From positions 186,001 to 250,000 of the forward strand of contig NZ_FTOJ01000005.1 of assembly GCF_900156685.1 (NCBI RefSeq): a stretch of 64,000 bases of DNA, given 5' to 3'. Origin of the DNA: Chryseobacterium piscicola (GTDB lineage: Bacteria; Bacteroidota; Bacteroidia; Flavobacteriales; Weeksellaceae). The position numbers and the translations under genes are program-made. Shown in pieces: positions 27,813 to 36,037 of this stretch (its first letter is position 1; each line of letters starts with the position of its first letter). A model generated the notes under the pieces. The model saw only the letters and a list, made by a program, of their open reading frames with translations. It was not told the origin of the DNA and made no database searches.

Positions 27813-27888
27813 TGGTTTTCATGAAACAAAAAGATGAAGGTTAGTTAAAAATACGCAATTCTTCAACTACAAATAATAAAATCAATGG

Positions 27889-27915
27889 AAGCGGACTTTA
27901 GTCCGCTTTTTTTTT
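27889..27915 (+). terminator. Strong intrinsic terminator
   Basis: AAGCGGAC (27889-27896), loop TTTA, GTCCGCTT (27901-27908), then a T run to 27915. Confidence 0.9.
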
Positions 27916-28018
27916 GTGTCAATAGATCAGCTTTAGCCAAAACCTTATGCTCTTACTGTTTTATCTAATCTTAATGATTAAATTTATTAATCTTTCAATT
28001 TATAATTTTTTAAATATT

Positions 28019-28026
28019 TACTTTTG
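28019..28026 (+). promoter_or_regulatory. -7 box of prmA (TACTTTTG); excludes an upstream TTG start
   Basis: TACTTTTG overlaps a possible TTG start at 28024, so the ATG at 28042 is the start; leader about 11 bases. Confidence 0.6.
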
Positions 28027-28041
28027 CAACAAATTACTCAC

Positions 28042-28869
28042 ATGCAAAATTATTTAGAATTCGATTTCAAAATTTCTCCGCTTCAACCTTGGAGTGATAT
28101 ATTAATGGCTGAACTTATTGAGATAGGTTTCGACAGTTTTACCGAAGAAATTAATGGTATTTTGGGATATATTCAAAAAGATTTGTTTACAGAAGACGAG
28201 TTGAAATCTCTGCCGCTTTTTCAGAATGAAGAAGTGAAAATAGAATATACTTTCACGGAAATGCCCAATATCAACTGGAACGAAGAATGGGAAAAGAATT
28301 TTGAACCCATTAACATTGATGATAAAGTTTTAATAAGAGCAGAGTTTCATGAATCTGTTCCGGGAATGCACGAAATTATCATTCAGCCAAAAATGTCGTT
28401 CGGAACGGGCCATCATCCAACAACACACTTGATGATTCAGCAAATGATGGATATTGATTTTAAAGACAAAAAAGTATTGGATATGGGCTGCGGAACTTCG
28501 GTTTTGGCTATTTATGCAAAACAAATTGGAGCCGGAGAAACCAAAGCGATTGATATAGACGAATGGTCAGTTGAAAATTCAAAAGAAAATGCTGTAAGAA
28601 ACAACGTAGAATTGGATATTGAACTGGGAACTGCAGACAATTTAGGAAAAGAAAATTATGATGTAATCTTAGCCAACATCAACAGAAATATTCTTATCTC
28701 AGATATTCCTACCTATGTTTCTGTTTTGAATAATGGTGGAAAATTATTGCTGTCTGGTCTTTGTTTCTTCGATGTAGACGATATTTTGGAAGTTTGCAGA
28801 GAAAATAATATTGAACTCAAAAAACAAATTCAGAGAGAAGAGTGGGTAAGTCTGCTTTTGGAAAAATAG
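28042..28869 (+). CDS. prmA: Ribosomal protein L11 methyltransferase
   Basis: 275 residues from the ATG at 28042 (MQNYLEFDFKISPLQPWSDI). The N-terminal ferredoxin-like substrate domain is followed by the SAM-binding methyltransferase domain with MSFGTGHHPTTHLM, VLDMGCGTSVLAIYA, IDIDEWSVENSKENA and LANINRNIL, all typical for PrmA. The enzyme trimethylates several amino groups of L11 in other bacteria. The family match is clear; length is a little below the E. coli enzyme (293). Single gene, 108 bases before an exported SH3-like protein. Confidence 0.93.
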   Translation: MQNYLEFDFKISPLQPWSDILMAELIEIGFDSFTEEINGILGYIQKDLFTEDELKSLPLFQNEEVKIEYTFTEMPNINWNEEWEKNFEPINIDDKVLIRAEFHESVPGMHEIIIQPKMSFGTGHHPTTHLMIQQMMDIDFKDKKVLDMGCGTSVLAIYAKQIGAGETKAIDIDEWSVENSKENAVRNNVELDIELGTADNLGKENYDVILANINRNILISDIPTYVSVLNNGGKLLLSGLCFFDVDDILEVCRENNIELKKQIQREEWVSLLLEK

Positions 28870-28977
28870 ACTTCTATATATTGTGCAGGTTTAATGATGT
28901 AAAAAATATTTTGTGATATTTATTCTTTTAATTATAGTAATAAATACGCTTTTCTTTCAACTTAAATTTAAAACAAA

Positions 28978-29820
28978 ATGAGAAATTTTCTGACTTTAGC
29001 CCTTGTGTGTTTTGTTCAATTTTTTTTTACACAAGATGGTGATTATGTCTATGCAAATGGCATTTTTCAATTTGAGGAAAACAAAACGCAGAAAATTTTT
29101 ACAGATTGGTCCAGAGTCCGCCAGTCTCCAGATGTGAATGCAAAGATTTTGGATTCGCTTCATACAAATAAACAGATTTTAATTCTGAAAAAGGAAGAAC
29201 AGATATTAAAATTAGGTGAGAGAGCTGCTAATTGGTACAAAATATCATATCAAAAAGAAGATCAGAATTTTGAAGGTTTTCTTTGGGGTGGAAATCTCTC
29301 CGTGGGATTTAGAAATAAAAATGGATACGATTTTCTGTTTGGTATAACTAAAACAATCAATAAAAAAAATCCTGATTTTGATGGCTCATTTCCTCAGAAT
29401 TATGCATCTATCAAGGTTTTGGAAGGATATGTTCTTTTGGATGAAGTTCCCTTTGAAACCGGTTCTGGCGAAAGTTTGAGCTACGGAACTTTTGTAGTGG
29501 AAAGCAATCATAAACTTAAAGATGTAGATTTCACTTTAAAAGCGATGGTTTCTGGTGAGGCTTGTGGTATTGCAAGTTATGATCAGTATGTTCTGTTTAG
29601 AGATAAAAAACTCATTGCACTGCCTCAACTGATGAATGTGGGCGATGCGGATGTATATTATCATTCAGAAAAGTTTATTTTTCCTAATGACAAAGGGGGA
29701 ATTCCCAATACCTTCGTTTTTAAAATGGAAGAAATGGAAAAGGACGAAAAAGACCGCGAGAAATTTAAACGTGCTTCAAAAACCTACCTTTGGAACGGAA
29801 ATTCTTTCAAAGCAAAATAA
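28978..29820 (+). CDS. Exported SH3-like domain protein of unknown function
   Basis: 280 residues with a short N-terminal signal sequence (MRNFLTLALVCFVQFFF) and no lipobox. Residues about 40-100 look like a bacterial SH3 domain (WSRVRQSPDVNAKILDSLHT, ILILKKEEQ, RAANWYKISYQKEDQ, FEGFLWGGNLSVG), a fold that often binds peptides or cell wall. The remainder (about 110-280) is a beta-rich region with no motif I recognise (AMVSGEACGIASYDQYVLF). It probably resides in the periplasm. It could be cotranscribed with prmA but the 108-base gap suggests otherwise. Confidence 0.75.
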   Translation: MRNFLTLALVCFVQFFFTQDGDYVYANGIFQFEENKTQKIFTDWSRVRQSPDVNAKILDSLHTNKQILILKKEEQILKLGERAANWYKISYQKEDQNFEGFLWGGNLSVGFRNKNGYDFLFGITKTINKKNPDFDGSFPQNYASIKVLEGYVLLDEVPFETGSGESLSYGTFVVESNHKLKDVDFTLKAMVSGEACGIASYDQYVLFRDKKLIALPQLMNVGDADVYYHSEKFIFPNDKGGIPNTFVFKMEEMEKDEKDREKFKRASKTYLWNGNSFKAK

Positions 29821-29879
29821 AAGCGCTCATTTCATCTAGAAATAAACGCCTTCATCAAAATTATATGGAATTTGCTAAA

Positions 29880-30182
29880 TTAAAAATACTTCTTGCATAG
29901 GTATTCTACATTGGTATTCAGTAACTTATTTTTATTGAGAAAATATTCTAAATTTTCAAACTCTTCCTTAGTGGTGTTCAGATAAAGCTGGAACGAGCCA
30001 AAATCATTTCCGTTGAAGTATTCTACATTTGCATTTACAACCTTGTAGTGCACCCCCATCTCATTATAGATTGCATTAAGGAGAATATCAAATTTCATTT
30101 TCCCATTAAGCTCTATTTCCAAAATAAGTTCTTTATGGTTAATGTTGTGTTTCTGTGGCAGAAATAGTTGCTTTGTAATCAT
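29880..30182 (-). CDS. Stand-alone NIL-domain protein
   Basis: 100 residues. From about residue 18 the sequence fits the NIL domain that forms the C-terminus of the methionine transporter ATPase MetN: LILEIELNGKMKFDILLNA, NEMGVHYKVVNANVEYFNG, DFGSFQLYL and EYFLNKNKL. In MetN this ferredoxin-like domain binds methionine and inhibits transport when the amino acid is abundant. Here no ATPase domain precedes it: an in-frame TGA lies two codons before the ATG, and a near-perfect promoter with an inverted repeat lies upstream. It is therefore a free-standing gene, perhaps a small amino-acid sensor, rather than a simple truncation. No transporter gene is adjacent. Confidence 0.8.
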   Translation of the reverse strand: MITKQLFLPQKHNINHKELILEIELNGKMKFDILLNAIYNEMGVHYKVVNANVEYFNGNDFGSFQLYLNTTKEEFENLEYFLNKNKLLNTNVEYLCKKYF

Positions 30183-30220
30183 GGCTCAATTATTTTTAAA
30201 CAGGCTCTTAAAAGACAAAA

Positions 30221-30263
30221 CAAAAATAGTAAAAATAAATAGTCTACAAAATTAATAGACTAA
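30221..30263 (-). promoter_or_regulatory. Promoter and operator-like inverted repeat of the NIL-domain gene
   Basis: On the minus strand TTTG (30251-30248), 19 bases, TATTTTTG (30228-30221). A perfect 7-bp inverted repeat, TAGTCTA (30241-30247) and TAGACTA (30257-30263) with a 9-base spacer, straddles the -33 box, where a repressor would block RNA polymerase. Confidence 0.65.
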
Positions 30264-30313
30264 TAGTTTTTAATTTTAACATAAAAAATGCAGATGATAG
30301 TTTTTTTATGGTT

Positions 30314-30955
30314 TTACAATTCTTTTATTCTCATGATTTTATCAGAACTAGCCAATCCGTTCGGGTTGCAGCCCAATTCACCTTCAGGAACTTTAATGTT
30401 TTTGTTATCGTAAAAATTTTGCCAAAATGTATTGGTTTCCCCGGTTTTGGGATCGATGAAAGTCATGGGTTCAAGCTTGAAAATTTCATCTTTTCTAAAA
30501 GCTCTTTCGATAAAATCTGAGCAATAGAATGAGTTTTCGTCTAAAATATAATTGAAATTATAAGGTTTTCCAAGCATTGAATCTGCCATCAATAAAGCAT
30601 TTGGAATACTTTTCATGAATTCCGGTTTCATACGGTAGATTATAATATTCTGCTGATCTTTTTTCTGATCTTTAATAAAATCATTTAAATTTTGCCGGTT
30701 CGATCCTTTTTTCGGCGAAGCGTGAAGCACAGAAAACTTTCCGTTTTTAATTTCTAAAATTCCGATGTGATCAAATTTCTCATCCTTATTTTTTTGGGTA
30801 ACGTTATTAATTGCTCCAGATAATCCTGAATTTTTTGCCGTTACAAAAAGTAAATCTCCATTTCGTAATTCATTTTTCACTGAAGATGAGCAGTTTATAA
30901 TAGTGAGAATTGCTGCTAAAAGGAAAATAAATTTAGCGTTTAATATTTTTTTCAT
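30314..30955 (-). CDS. YiiX/YebB-like permuted papain-fold lipoprotein
   Basis: 213 residues from the ATG at 30955 (an ATG nine bases earlier is less suited to a signal peptide). The signal MKKILNAKFIFLLAAILTII ends at a lipobox Cys (C22). The domain matches the circularly permuted NlpC/P60 type (YiiX/YebB): RNGDLLFVTAKNSGLSGAI, catalytic His in KFDHIGIL, LGKPYNFNYIL and the catalytic Cys in SFYCSDFIERAF. Such enzymes are thought to cleave amide or ester bonds in cell-wall peptides or lipids. The start overlaps the end of the DUF1801 gene by 23 bases, which suggests translational coupling. Confidence 0.85.
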   Translation of the reverse strand: MKKILNAKFIFLLAAILTIINCSSSVKNELRNGDLLFVTAKNSGLSGAINNVTQKNKDEKFDHIGILEIKNGKFSVLHASPKKGSNRQNLNDFIKDQKKDQQNIIIYRMKPEFMKSIPNALLMADSMLGKPYNFNYILDENSFYCSDFIERAFRKDEIFKLEPMTFIDPKTGETNTFWQNFYDNKNIKVPEGELGCNPNGLASSDKIMRIKEL

Positions 30956-31388
30956 AAAGATCAATCCAATTTTGTACGGTCATTTTTTTGATTAATTCGG
31001 CAACTAAATCAAACGGAATTTCATTATTGTGTTTAAATCTTATACAAGATTTCCCCATATCAAGTTTTCTTTTAGAATATTTTGGAAATTCTTCTGTAAA
31101 CCAAGTCAATATATCATCATTGGCGTACATTCCCATGTGGTACAGCGCAATAAAATTTTTCTGAGATGCCAAAGCGATAAATGGAAGCGATTTCCCCGGA
31201 GTACAATGATAACCAGCGGGATAAGTTTCCAAAGGAACATTCCAAGTAATCATACCGCTGCTCAGGGTTTCTTCAAAACCATCAGGTAAATTTTTTTTAA
31301 TGGTATTATAGAGTTTTATGAAAGCTTCTTGTCTTTCTTCGGGAATTTGAGATAAATATTCTGCTATAGAATCTGCAGGTATTTGCAT
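30933..31388 (-). CDS. DUF1801 domain protein
   Basis: 151 residues starting MQIPADSIAEYLSQIPEERQ, with the DUF1801 pattern: RQEAFIKLYNTIKKNLPDGF, SSGMITWNVPL, LPFIALASQKNFIALYHMGM and MGKSCIRFKHNNEIP near the C-terminus. Members are small cytoplasmic proteins related to the frataxin-like YdhG fold; function unknown. It is the upstream gene of a two-gene unit with the YiiX-like lipoprotein, overlapping it by 23 bases. Confidence 0.88.
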   Translation of the reverse strand: MQIPADSIAEYLSQIPEERQEAFIKLYNTIKKNLPDGFEETLSSGMITWNVPLETYPAGYHCTPGKSLPFIALASQKNFIALYHMGMYANDDILTWFTEEFPKYSKRKLDMGKSCIRFKHNNEIPFDLVAELIKKMTVQNWIDLYEKNIKR

Positions 31389-31433
31389 AATTGATTTTTT
31401 TTATTCAAATAAACAAAATTTAAATTAAACAAA

Positions 31434-31461
31434 AACGGCTGTACAGATATGCACAGCCGTT
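31434..31461 (-). terminator. Terminator of the T9SS cargo gene
   Basis: AACGGCTGT (31434-31442) pairs with ACAGCCGTT (31453-31461). Read on the minus strand the stem is followed by TTTTGTTTAATTT, 24 bases after the stop codon of the gene at 31485. Confidence 0.85.
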
Positions 31462-31484
31462 TAAAATAATAATTCAAAAAAAAT

Positions 31485-34073
31485 TTATTTTTTAATGATT
31501 TTCACGCTTTTTTGTGATCCATCATTGAAATACATATTCAGTAAATACAATCCTGAGTTCAGAGAACTTAAATTAATTTCTTTACCAGGGTTCTCAATAG
31601 TTTTAAGATTTCTGCCGGAAACATCTGTTACTTTTAATGTTTTGATGTCTTTAAACTCGGAAATATTAATCAAATCAGTAAAAGGGTTTGGATAAACTTT
31701 TACATTCTTTTTAGCAGAAGAAATCTCATTAGTAGCAAGCAAAGGATTTTGTTTTACTTCTACATTATCCAGCAACACATCATCGTAAAAATAACCGTTT
31801 CCGCTGACATTTTTGTTCACGTTAAATCTTACCTGAATGGTTGCTCCTACGTAAGACGCAGGCAGGGTAATGCCAACTGGTCTCCATATATTTGCATTAG
31901 ATTTCTCAGAGAAAAAGTTTACCCATCCATTTCCGTCATTTACTTCAACAGTTAAACTGTTATCATCATAAGTAGATGGTGAAACGGTTGTTGAGGTTGA
32001 TGTTGAATGATTTTTGAACCATTCAAACGAAATATACGGTGATGTAAGACCAGCTAAACTGATTGGTGGTGTAAGTAGGTAAATGGTATTGGTTCCGGCA
32101 CCAGTGTATGGCGAGCTGGCGTCTACCCAAGCGTAAGTTCCTGCAGCTCTTCCGTTATTGGCTAAATTTGCTCCGTAATCTGCAGACCCTGAAAATTTCC
32201 AAAGCAAAGTGGCTGATGTTGATGATGGGTTAGTATTTGTCCAGCAATTGGGCATATTTCCACTATCAAATGCCATTGTAAAAGGTGCGTTCAAAGTAGC
32301 ACAGGCTGTTGTGAAAGTTGCCGGTCCGTACCAAGTGCTTTTATCTGTGGTACTGCATGCAGACCTTATCCATACAAAATAAGTAGAGGCGGGAGAAAGT
32401 CCACTCAAAGGAGCTGTAAGAGTTGTACTTGTTCCCAAAGCTGCTGTAGCAGATGTGGGTGCAGTATTGTTTGTAGAATAGTAGTATTCATAACCAACGC
32501 CTGGTGCGGTGGCAGGAGCATTCCAGGCTATGCTTGCGCTATTCGTGAGTATATTTGATGATGACAGAGCGGAAGGAACAAAGCAAGTAGGCTTAGGTTC
32601 CCAATATACATCATCCCAATAATAAGATTTTGCATCTGCTGTATTTTTTATTGCAAGTCTTGCATTGGCAGGTACAGATGACGGTATAATCACGCCATAT
32701 TCTGTATCAGCAGCAGTGTACGCTGTATTGTTAATGCTTAATGCCTGTAGAAGCACAAATGTAGATGCGTCAGCAGGGTTTGTTACATATCCTACATTCA
32801 GAGTGCCTGTTGCTGCAGAAACTTTTGCTTTCAATCTTAGCCAGTTTGTTCCGGCATTTACATTAGAAAATTCTGGCAGTACAACCACGCTTGTTGCCTG
32901 TGATGCTGTACTGTATTGATAAATGTTTCGCGTACCTGAAGCAGGAGCTGAAGCAGAAATTGTCATAGAGCCAGTGGTGCCAGCTAATCTTACCCAGCAA
33001 TCTGGTACTATATTACCTGTTGTATAAGAGTCAAAGTTTTCTGCCATAGAAGTCACAGGGCCACATAATGTTTTGAATGTTCCCGAGAAAGACCATACGC
33101 TTTGCGCTGTTGCGGAACTGCAGTTAGCTCTTACCCAATAGTAATATGTGGTATTAGAGTTTAAGCTGGATATTGTAGTTGAATTTCCTGCAATTCCAGT
33201 TAGGTTTGGTGTTGATAAAGTGGTAGGTGCTGTATTGGTTGTACTATAAAATATATCGTACGCAGTAGCAGTAGTACCGTTTGCGGGCGTCCAAGAAATT
33301 GCTGCGGTGCTTGGTGTAAGTGTACCTACAGCATTCAATGCTGGAGGCGCACAATCTGAATAGGCATCTGCAGAAAGAGCAAAAATATTAGAATGACCCT
33401 GAGCGCTCGATGTTTTTGTAATCGTTACGCTTTGGATTGGTTTGCTCTGGTTTGCTGGATCAATGTTTAATATATTTTGATAAAGTCTGGGATTAGTACC
33501 ACTTCCGGATTCAAGTACATCGTTGGATCGGTTGATTCTTCCAAATCCCTGAACTGCAAACCCTGCTGTATTATACCAGTCTGCAATTACCACTCCTGTG
33601 ATAGTTTGAGATGTGTTGTCTGTGAAATTTACGACTACTGTTACGGTAGATGTACCGCTTCCTGTTGTTGCGAGCAAATAGAGTTTGAATGCCGCTTTCG
33701 GCGTTGCAAAAACCAATGTTCCGCTGTCATTTTGATTAGAAAGCTTCAGAGAGTTGTTGGCGCTGTAATTTGCTAAAGTATAGCTCAGTCCTGGTGTTGT
33801 AGTAACTACACTATTAATTGTTTGATTAACAGGCAGACCGTATGTAAGGGCTGGGCTGGTTATTGTTGACTGGAAATCCTGTGAAATAAATGTAAAAGAA
33901 ACTCCGTCTACATCAGTACTTGTTGAGGAAAGCGATGGGCCAACACCATTTGCAATTACATCTGCATTAAAACCTGATGCAATAGGCATTGTTTGATAGT
34001 TCTGTGCAGATGTGTAGGAGCTTATGGCAATACCCAACACACCCAGCACAAGAGCTGGTTGAAGTTTTTTCAT
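31485..34073 (-). CDS. Large secreted protein with fibronectin III domains and T9SS type A sorting signal
   Basis: 862 residues with a signal peptide (MKKLQPALVLGVLGIAISSY...AQ). Residues about 25-240 form a beta-rich domain of unknown type. Two fibronectin III domains are visible (about 243-335 and 490-585; ISWTPANGTTATAYDIFYST, NTTYYYWVRANCSS, TYFVWIRSACS). Each is followed by a jelly-roll-like module beginning AENFDSYTTGNIVPDCWVR or MAFDSGNMPNCWTN, of the choice-of-anchor or MAM-like type. The last 75 residues are the type IX secretion sorting domain (KVYPNPFTDLINIS, LKVTDVSGRNL, LNSGLYLLN). It is exported by the gliding-associated secretion system, none of whose genes are in this window. 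Probably an adhesin or matrix protein; no enzyme motif was seen. Confidence 0.88.
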   Translation of the reverse strand: MKKLQPALVLGVLGIAISSYTSAQNYQTMPIASGFNADVIANGVGPSLSSTSTDVDGVSFTFISQDFQSTITSPALTYGLPVNQTINSVVTTTPGLSYTLANYSANNSLKLSNQNDSGTLVFATPKAAFKLYLLATTGSGTSTVTVVVNFTDNTSQTITGVVIADWYNTAGFAVQGFGRINRSNDVLESGSGTNPRLYQNILNIDPANQSKPIQSVTITKTSSAQGHSNIFALSADAYSDCAPPALNAVGTLTPSTAAISWTPANGTTATAYDIFYSTTNTAPTTLSTPNLTGIAGNSTTISSLNSNTTYYYWVRANCSSATAQSVWSFSGTFKTLCGPVTSMAENFDSYTTGNIVPDCWVRLAGTTGSMTISASAPASGTRNIYQYSTASQATSVVVLPEFSNVNAGTNWLRLKAKVSAATGTLNVGYVTNPADASTFVLLQALSINNTAYTAADTEYGVIIPSSVPANARLAIKNTADAKSYYWDDVYWEPKPTCFVPSALSSSNILTNSASIAWNAPATAPGVGYEYYYSTNNTAPTSATAALGTSTTLTAPLSGLSPASTYFVWIRSACSTTDKSTWYGPATFTTACATLNAPFTMAFDSGNMPNCWTNTNPSSTSATLLWKFSGSADYGANLANNGRAAGTYAWVDASSPYTGAGTNTIYLLTPPISLAGLTSPYISFEWFKNHSTSTSTTVSPSTYDDNSLTVEVNDGNGWVNFFSEKSNANIWRPVGITLPASYVGATIQVRFNVNKNVSGNGYFYDDVLLDNVEVKQNPLLATNEISSAKKNVKVYPNPFTDLINISEFKDIKTLKVTDVSGRNLKTIENPGKEINLSSLNSGLYLLNMYFNDGSQKSVKIIKK

Positions 34074-34277
34074 AAATACAGTTTTTTTAAGTTTAATGTA
34101 AAACTATGAAATAAATCAATACAGATGGTTTTTTATTTAAATATTTTTAAATAAAATATGGATAATATTAAGATATATTTAAATTGTAATCAGTTGCATT
34201 GGTTTATTTTAAATTATTTTTGAGTTATTAACGTTTTTATCGTAAATAGAATTTAATGCTTATTATTTGCTTTCTCA

Positions 34278-34320
34278 ATCATATAAAATCGTATGATGAT
34301 AAAATATTTTATTATTTTTG
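34278..34320 (+). promoter_or_regulatory. Promoter with inverted repeat before the aminotransferase gene
   Basis: TATTTTTG at 34313-34320 is the -7 box. A perfect inverted repeat ATCATA (34278-34283) and TATGAT (34292-34297) lies where the -33 region should be, so it may be an operator. Confidence 0.5.
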
Positions 34321-34339
34321 CTGATACAAATTCTAAATA

Positions 34340-35539
34340 ATGCCAAACATCTCAAACAGAGCTCAGAATATGCCGGCGTCACCGGTTAGAAAGCTGGTTC
34401 CATTTGCTCAAAAAGCAAAACAAAACGGTACAAAAGTATATCACTTAAACATCGGTCAGCCCGATATTGAAACCCCGGAAACAGCACTCAAGGCTTTAAA
34501 AAATATTGACCTTAAAGTATTAGAATATGCTCTTTCTGAAGGGAATTTAGAATACAGAACTGCACTTAGAGACTACTATCATTCACTGGATTTCACAGAT
34601 CTTACACCAGATAATTTTATCGTTACCAATGGAGGATCTGAAGCTTTGAATTTTGCAATCTCTACTCTTTGCGATGATGGTGATGAAGTAATCATTCCTG
34701 AACCTTATTACGCCAATTATAATGGTTTTACAAGCACATTTAATGTAAATGTTGTAGCTGTTCCTTCTACCATTGATACGGGTTTTGCTCTTCCTCCAAT
34801 TGAAGAGTTTGAGAAAAAAATAACGGCAAAAACAAGGGCTATCATAATTTGTAACCCGGGAAATCCTACTGGTTATCTTTACACCCGTGAAGAACTTCAG
34901 AAATTAGCAGAAATTGCCTTAAAATACGATATCGTAATTATTTCTGATGAAGTTTACAGGGAATATGTTTATGACGGAAAACAGCCAATTTCAATGCTGG
35001 CTTTTCCTGAATTAGCAGATAACTGTATCATCATAGATTCAGAATCCAAAAGATATTCAATGTGTGGTGTAAGAATCGGTTGTCTGGTTACTCGCTCAAA
35101 GAAAATTCATGATGCGGCAATGCTTTTTGCGCAAGCGAGATTAAGCCCCGTTCTTTTAGGTCAAATTGCAGCTACTGCAGCACACCAAAACGATGGAGCA
35201 TACATCAGAGCAGTAAGAGAAGAATATACCCATAGAAGAAATGTCTTAGTAGAACAGTTGAACGCTATTCCGGGAGTAATTTGCCCAAAACCAAAAGGTG
35301 CTTTCTATTGCGTAGCTGAGCTTCCGGTAGATGATACTGAAGTTTTTGCACAATGGCTTCTAGAAAAATATACAAATAACGGCGAAACTATTATGGTTGC
35401 TCCTGCGGGAGGTTTTTACTCTGATCCAGAATTAGGAAAAAAACAAGTGAGAATAGCTTACGTTCTTAAAGAGCAGGATCTTCGCAGAAGTGCCGAAATT
35501 CTTAGAGATGCACTTGAAAAATACAATTCCGAAAGATAA
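34340..35539 (+). CDS. Class I/II pyridoxal-phosphate aminotransferase
   Basis: 399 residues. Fold type I motifs: HLNIGQPDIETPE near the N-terminus, TNGGSEALNFAI for cofactor phosphate, NPGNPTGYLYTREEL with the Asn contact, ISDEVYREYVY with the Asp that binds the pyridine nitrogen, and the Schiff-base lysine K237 in SESKRYSMCGVRIG. The closing KKQVRIAYVL carries the Arg that binds the substrate carboxylate. Relatives are annotated as aspartate or broad-range aminotransferases; the true substrate cannot be read. It may be cotranscribed with the lipoprotein and murB genes (gaps of 26 and 1 bases). Confidence 0.92.
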   Translation: MPNISNRAQNMPASPVRKLVPFAQKAKQNGTKVYHLNIGQPDIETPETALKALKNIDLKVLEYALSEGNLEYRTALRDYYHSLDFTDLTPDNFIVTNGGSEALNFAISTLCDDGDEVIIPEPYYANYNGFTSTFNVNVVAVPSTIDTGFALPPIEEFEKKITAKTRAIIICNPGNPTGYLYTREELQKLAEIALKYDIVIISDEVYREYVYDGKQPISMLAFPELADNCIIIDSESKRYSMCGVRIGCLVTRSKKIHDAAMLFAQARLSPVLLGQIAATAAHQNDGAYIRAVREEYTHRRNVLVEQLNAIPGVICPKPKGAFYCVAELPVDDTEVFAQWLLEKYTNNGETIMVAPAGGFYSDPELGKKQVRIAYVLKEQDLRRSAEILRDALEKYNSER

Positions 35540-35565
35540 ATTTTGATTAAAAATAAATATCAGCA

Positions 35566-36036
35566 ATGAAAATATCTGGTTTGAAAATCTTCTTTCCTAT
35601 GCTTTTATTGCTGATTTTTTCTTGTTCTGAAAAATCAAAATCTGAAAGAAAAACAACAGGTGAGGAGACTATACAGTACGTCATCTTTTCTAAAGTAGGA
35701 GGAAGAGGTGGAAATTATAAAACCATTAAGATTACTCAGGATTCCATAGTTTTATCTCTCGGAAATACTTCAAAAAACGATCATAAAACTTGGAAAAAGG
35801 CATTGTCAGATAAAAATCAAGCAGAAATCTTCGGAAAATTGAAAATAAATCAGCTTGCCTTTATAAAAAGCTCTGAAAGTGTTCAGGTAAAAGAGGAGGC
35901 AGATGAAACTTTTCAAATCAAAACCAGTCGTACGTCCTATGTTTTTGTAAATGCTTACAACGACGAATACAATTATCGCCAGCTCAAAAACTTTAAAATT
36001 CACCTCGAAAAAATTATTCCCAGAGAATACCAATAA
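35566..36036 (+). CDS. Small lipoprotein of unknown function
   Basis: 156 residues with a lipoprotein signal peptide (MKISGLKIFFPMLLLLIFSC, lipobox Cys C20) followed by a polar SEKSKSERK stretch. The mature part has short beta-strand-like segments (IQYVIFSKVGGRGG, FQIKTSRTSYVFVNAYN) and no motif I recognise. Its stop codon is one base before the murB ATG, so the two are surely cotranscribed. The functional link to murB is not obvious. Confidence 0.8.
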   Translation: MKISGLKIFFPMLLLLIFSCSEKSKSERKTTGEETIQYVIFSKVGGRGGNYKTIKITQDSIVLSLGNTSKNDHKTWKKALSDKNQAEIFGKLKINQLAFIKSSESVQVKEEADETFQIKTSRTSYVFVNAYNDEYNYRQLKNFKIHLEKIIPREYQ

Positions 36037-36037
36037 A

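Noticed and set aside
35951-36037. Upstream ATG extending murB by 29 codons
   Set aside because: It would lie within the lipoprotein gene in another frame; the ATG at 36038 directly after that stop codon matches the MurB N-terminus.
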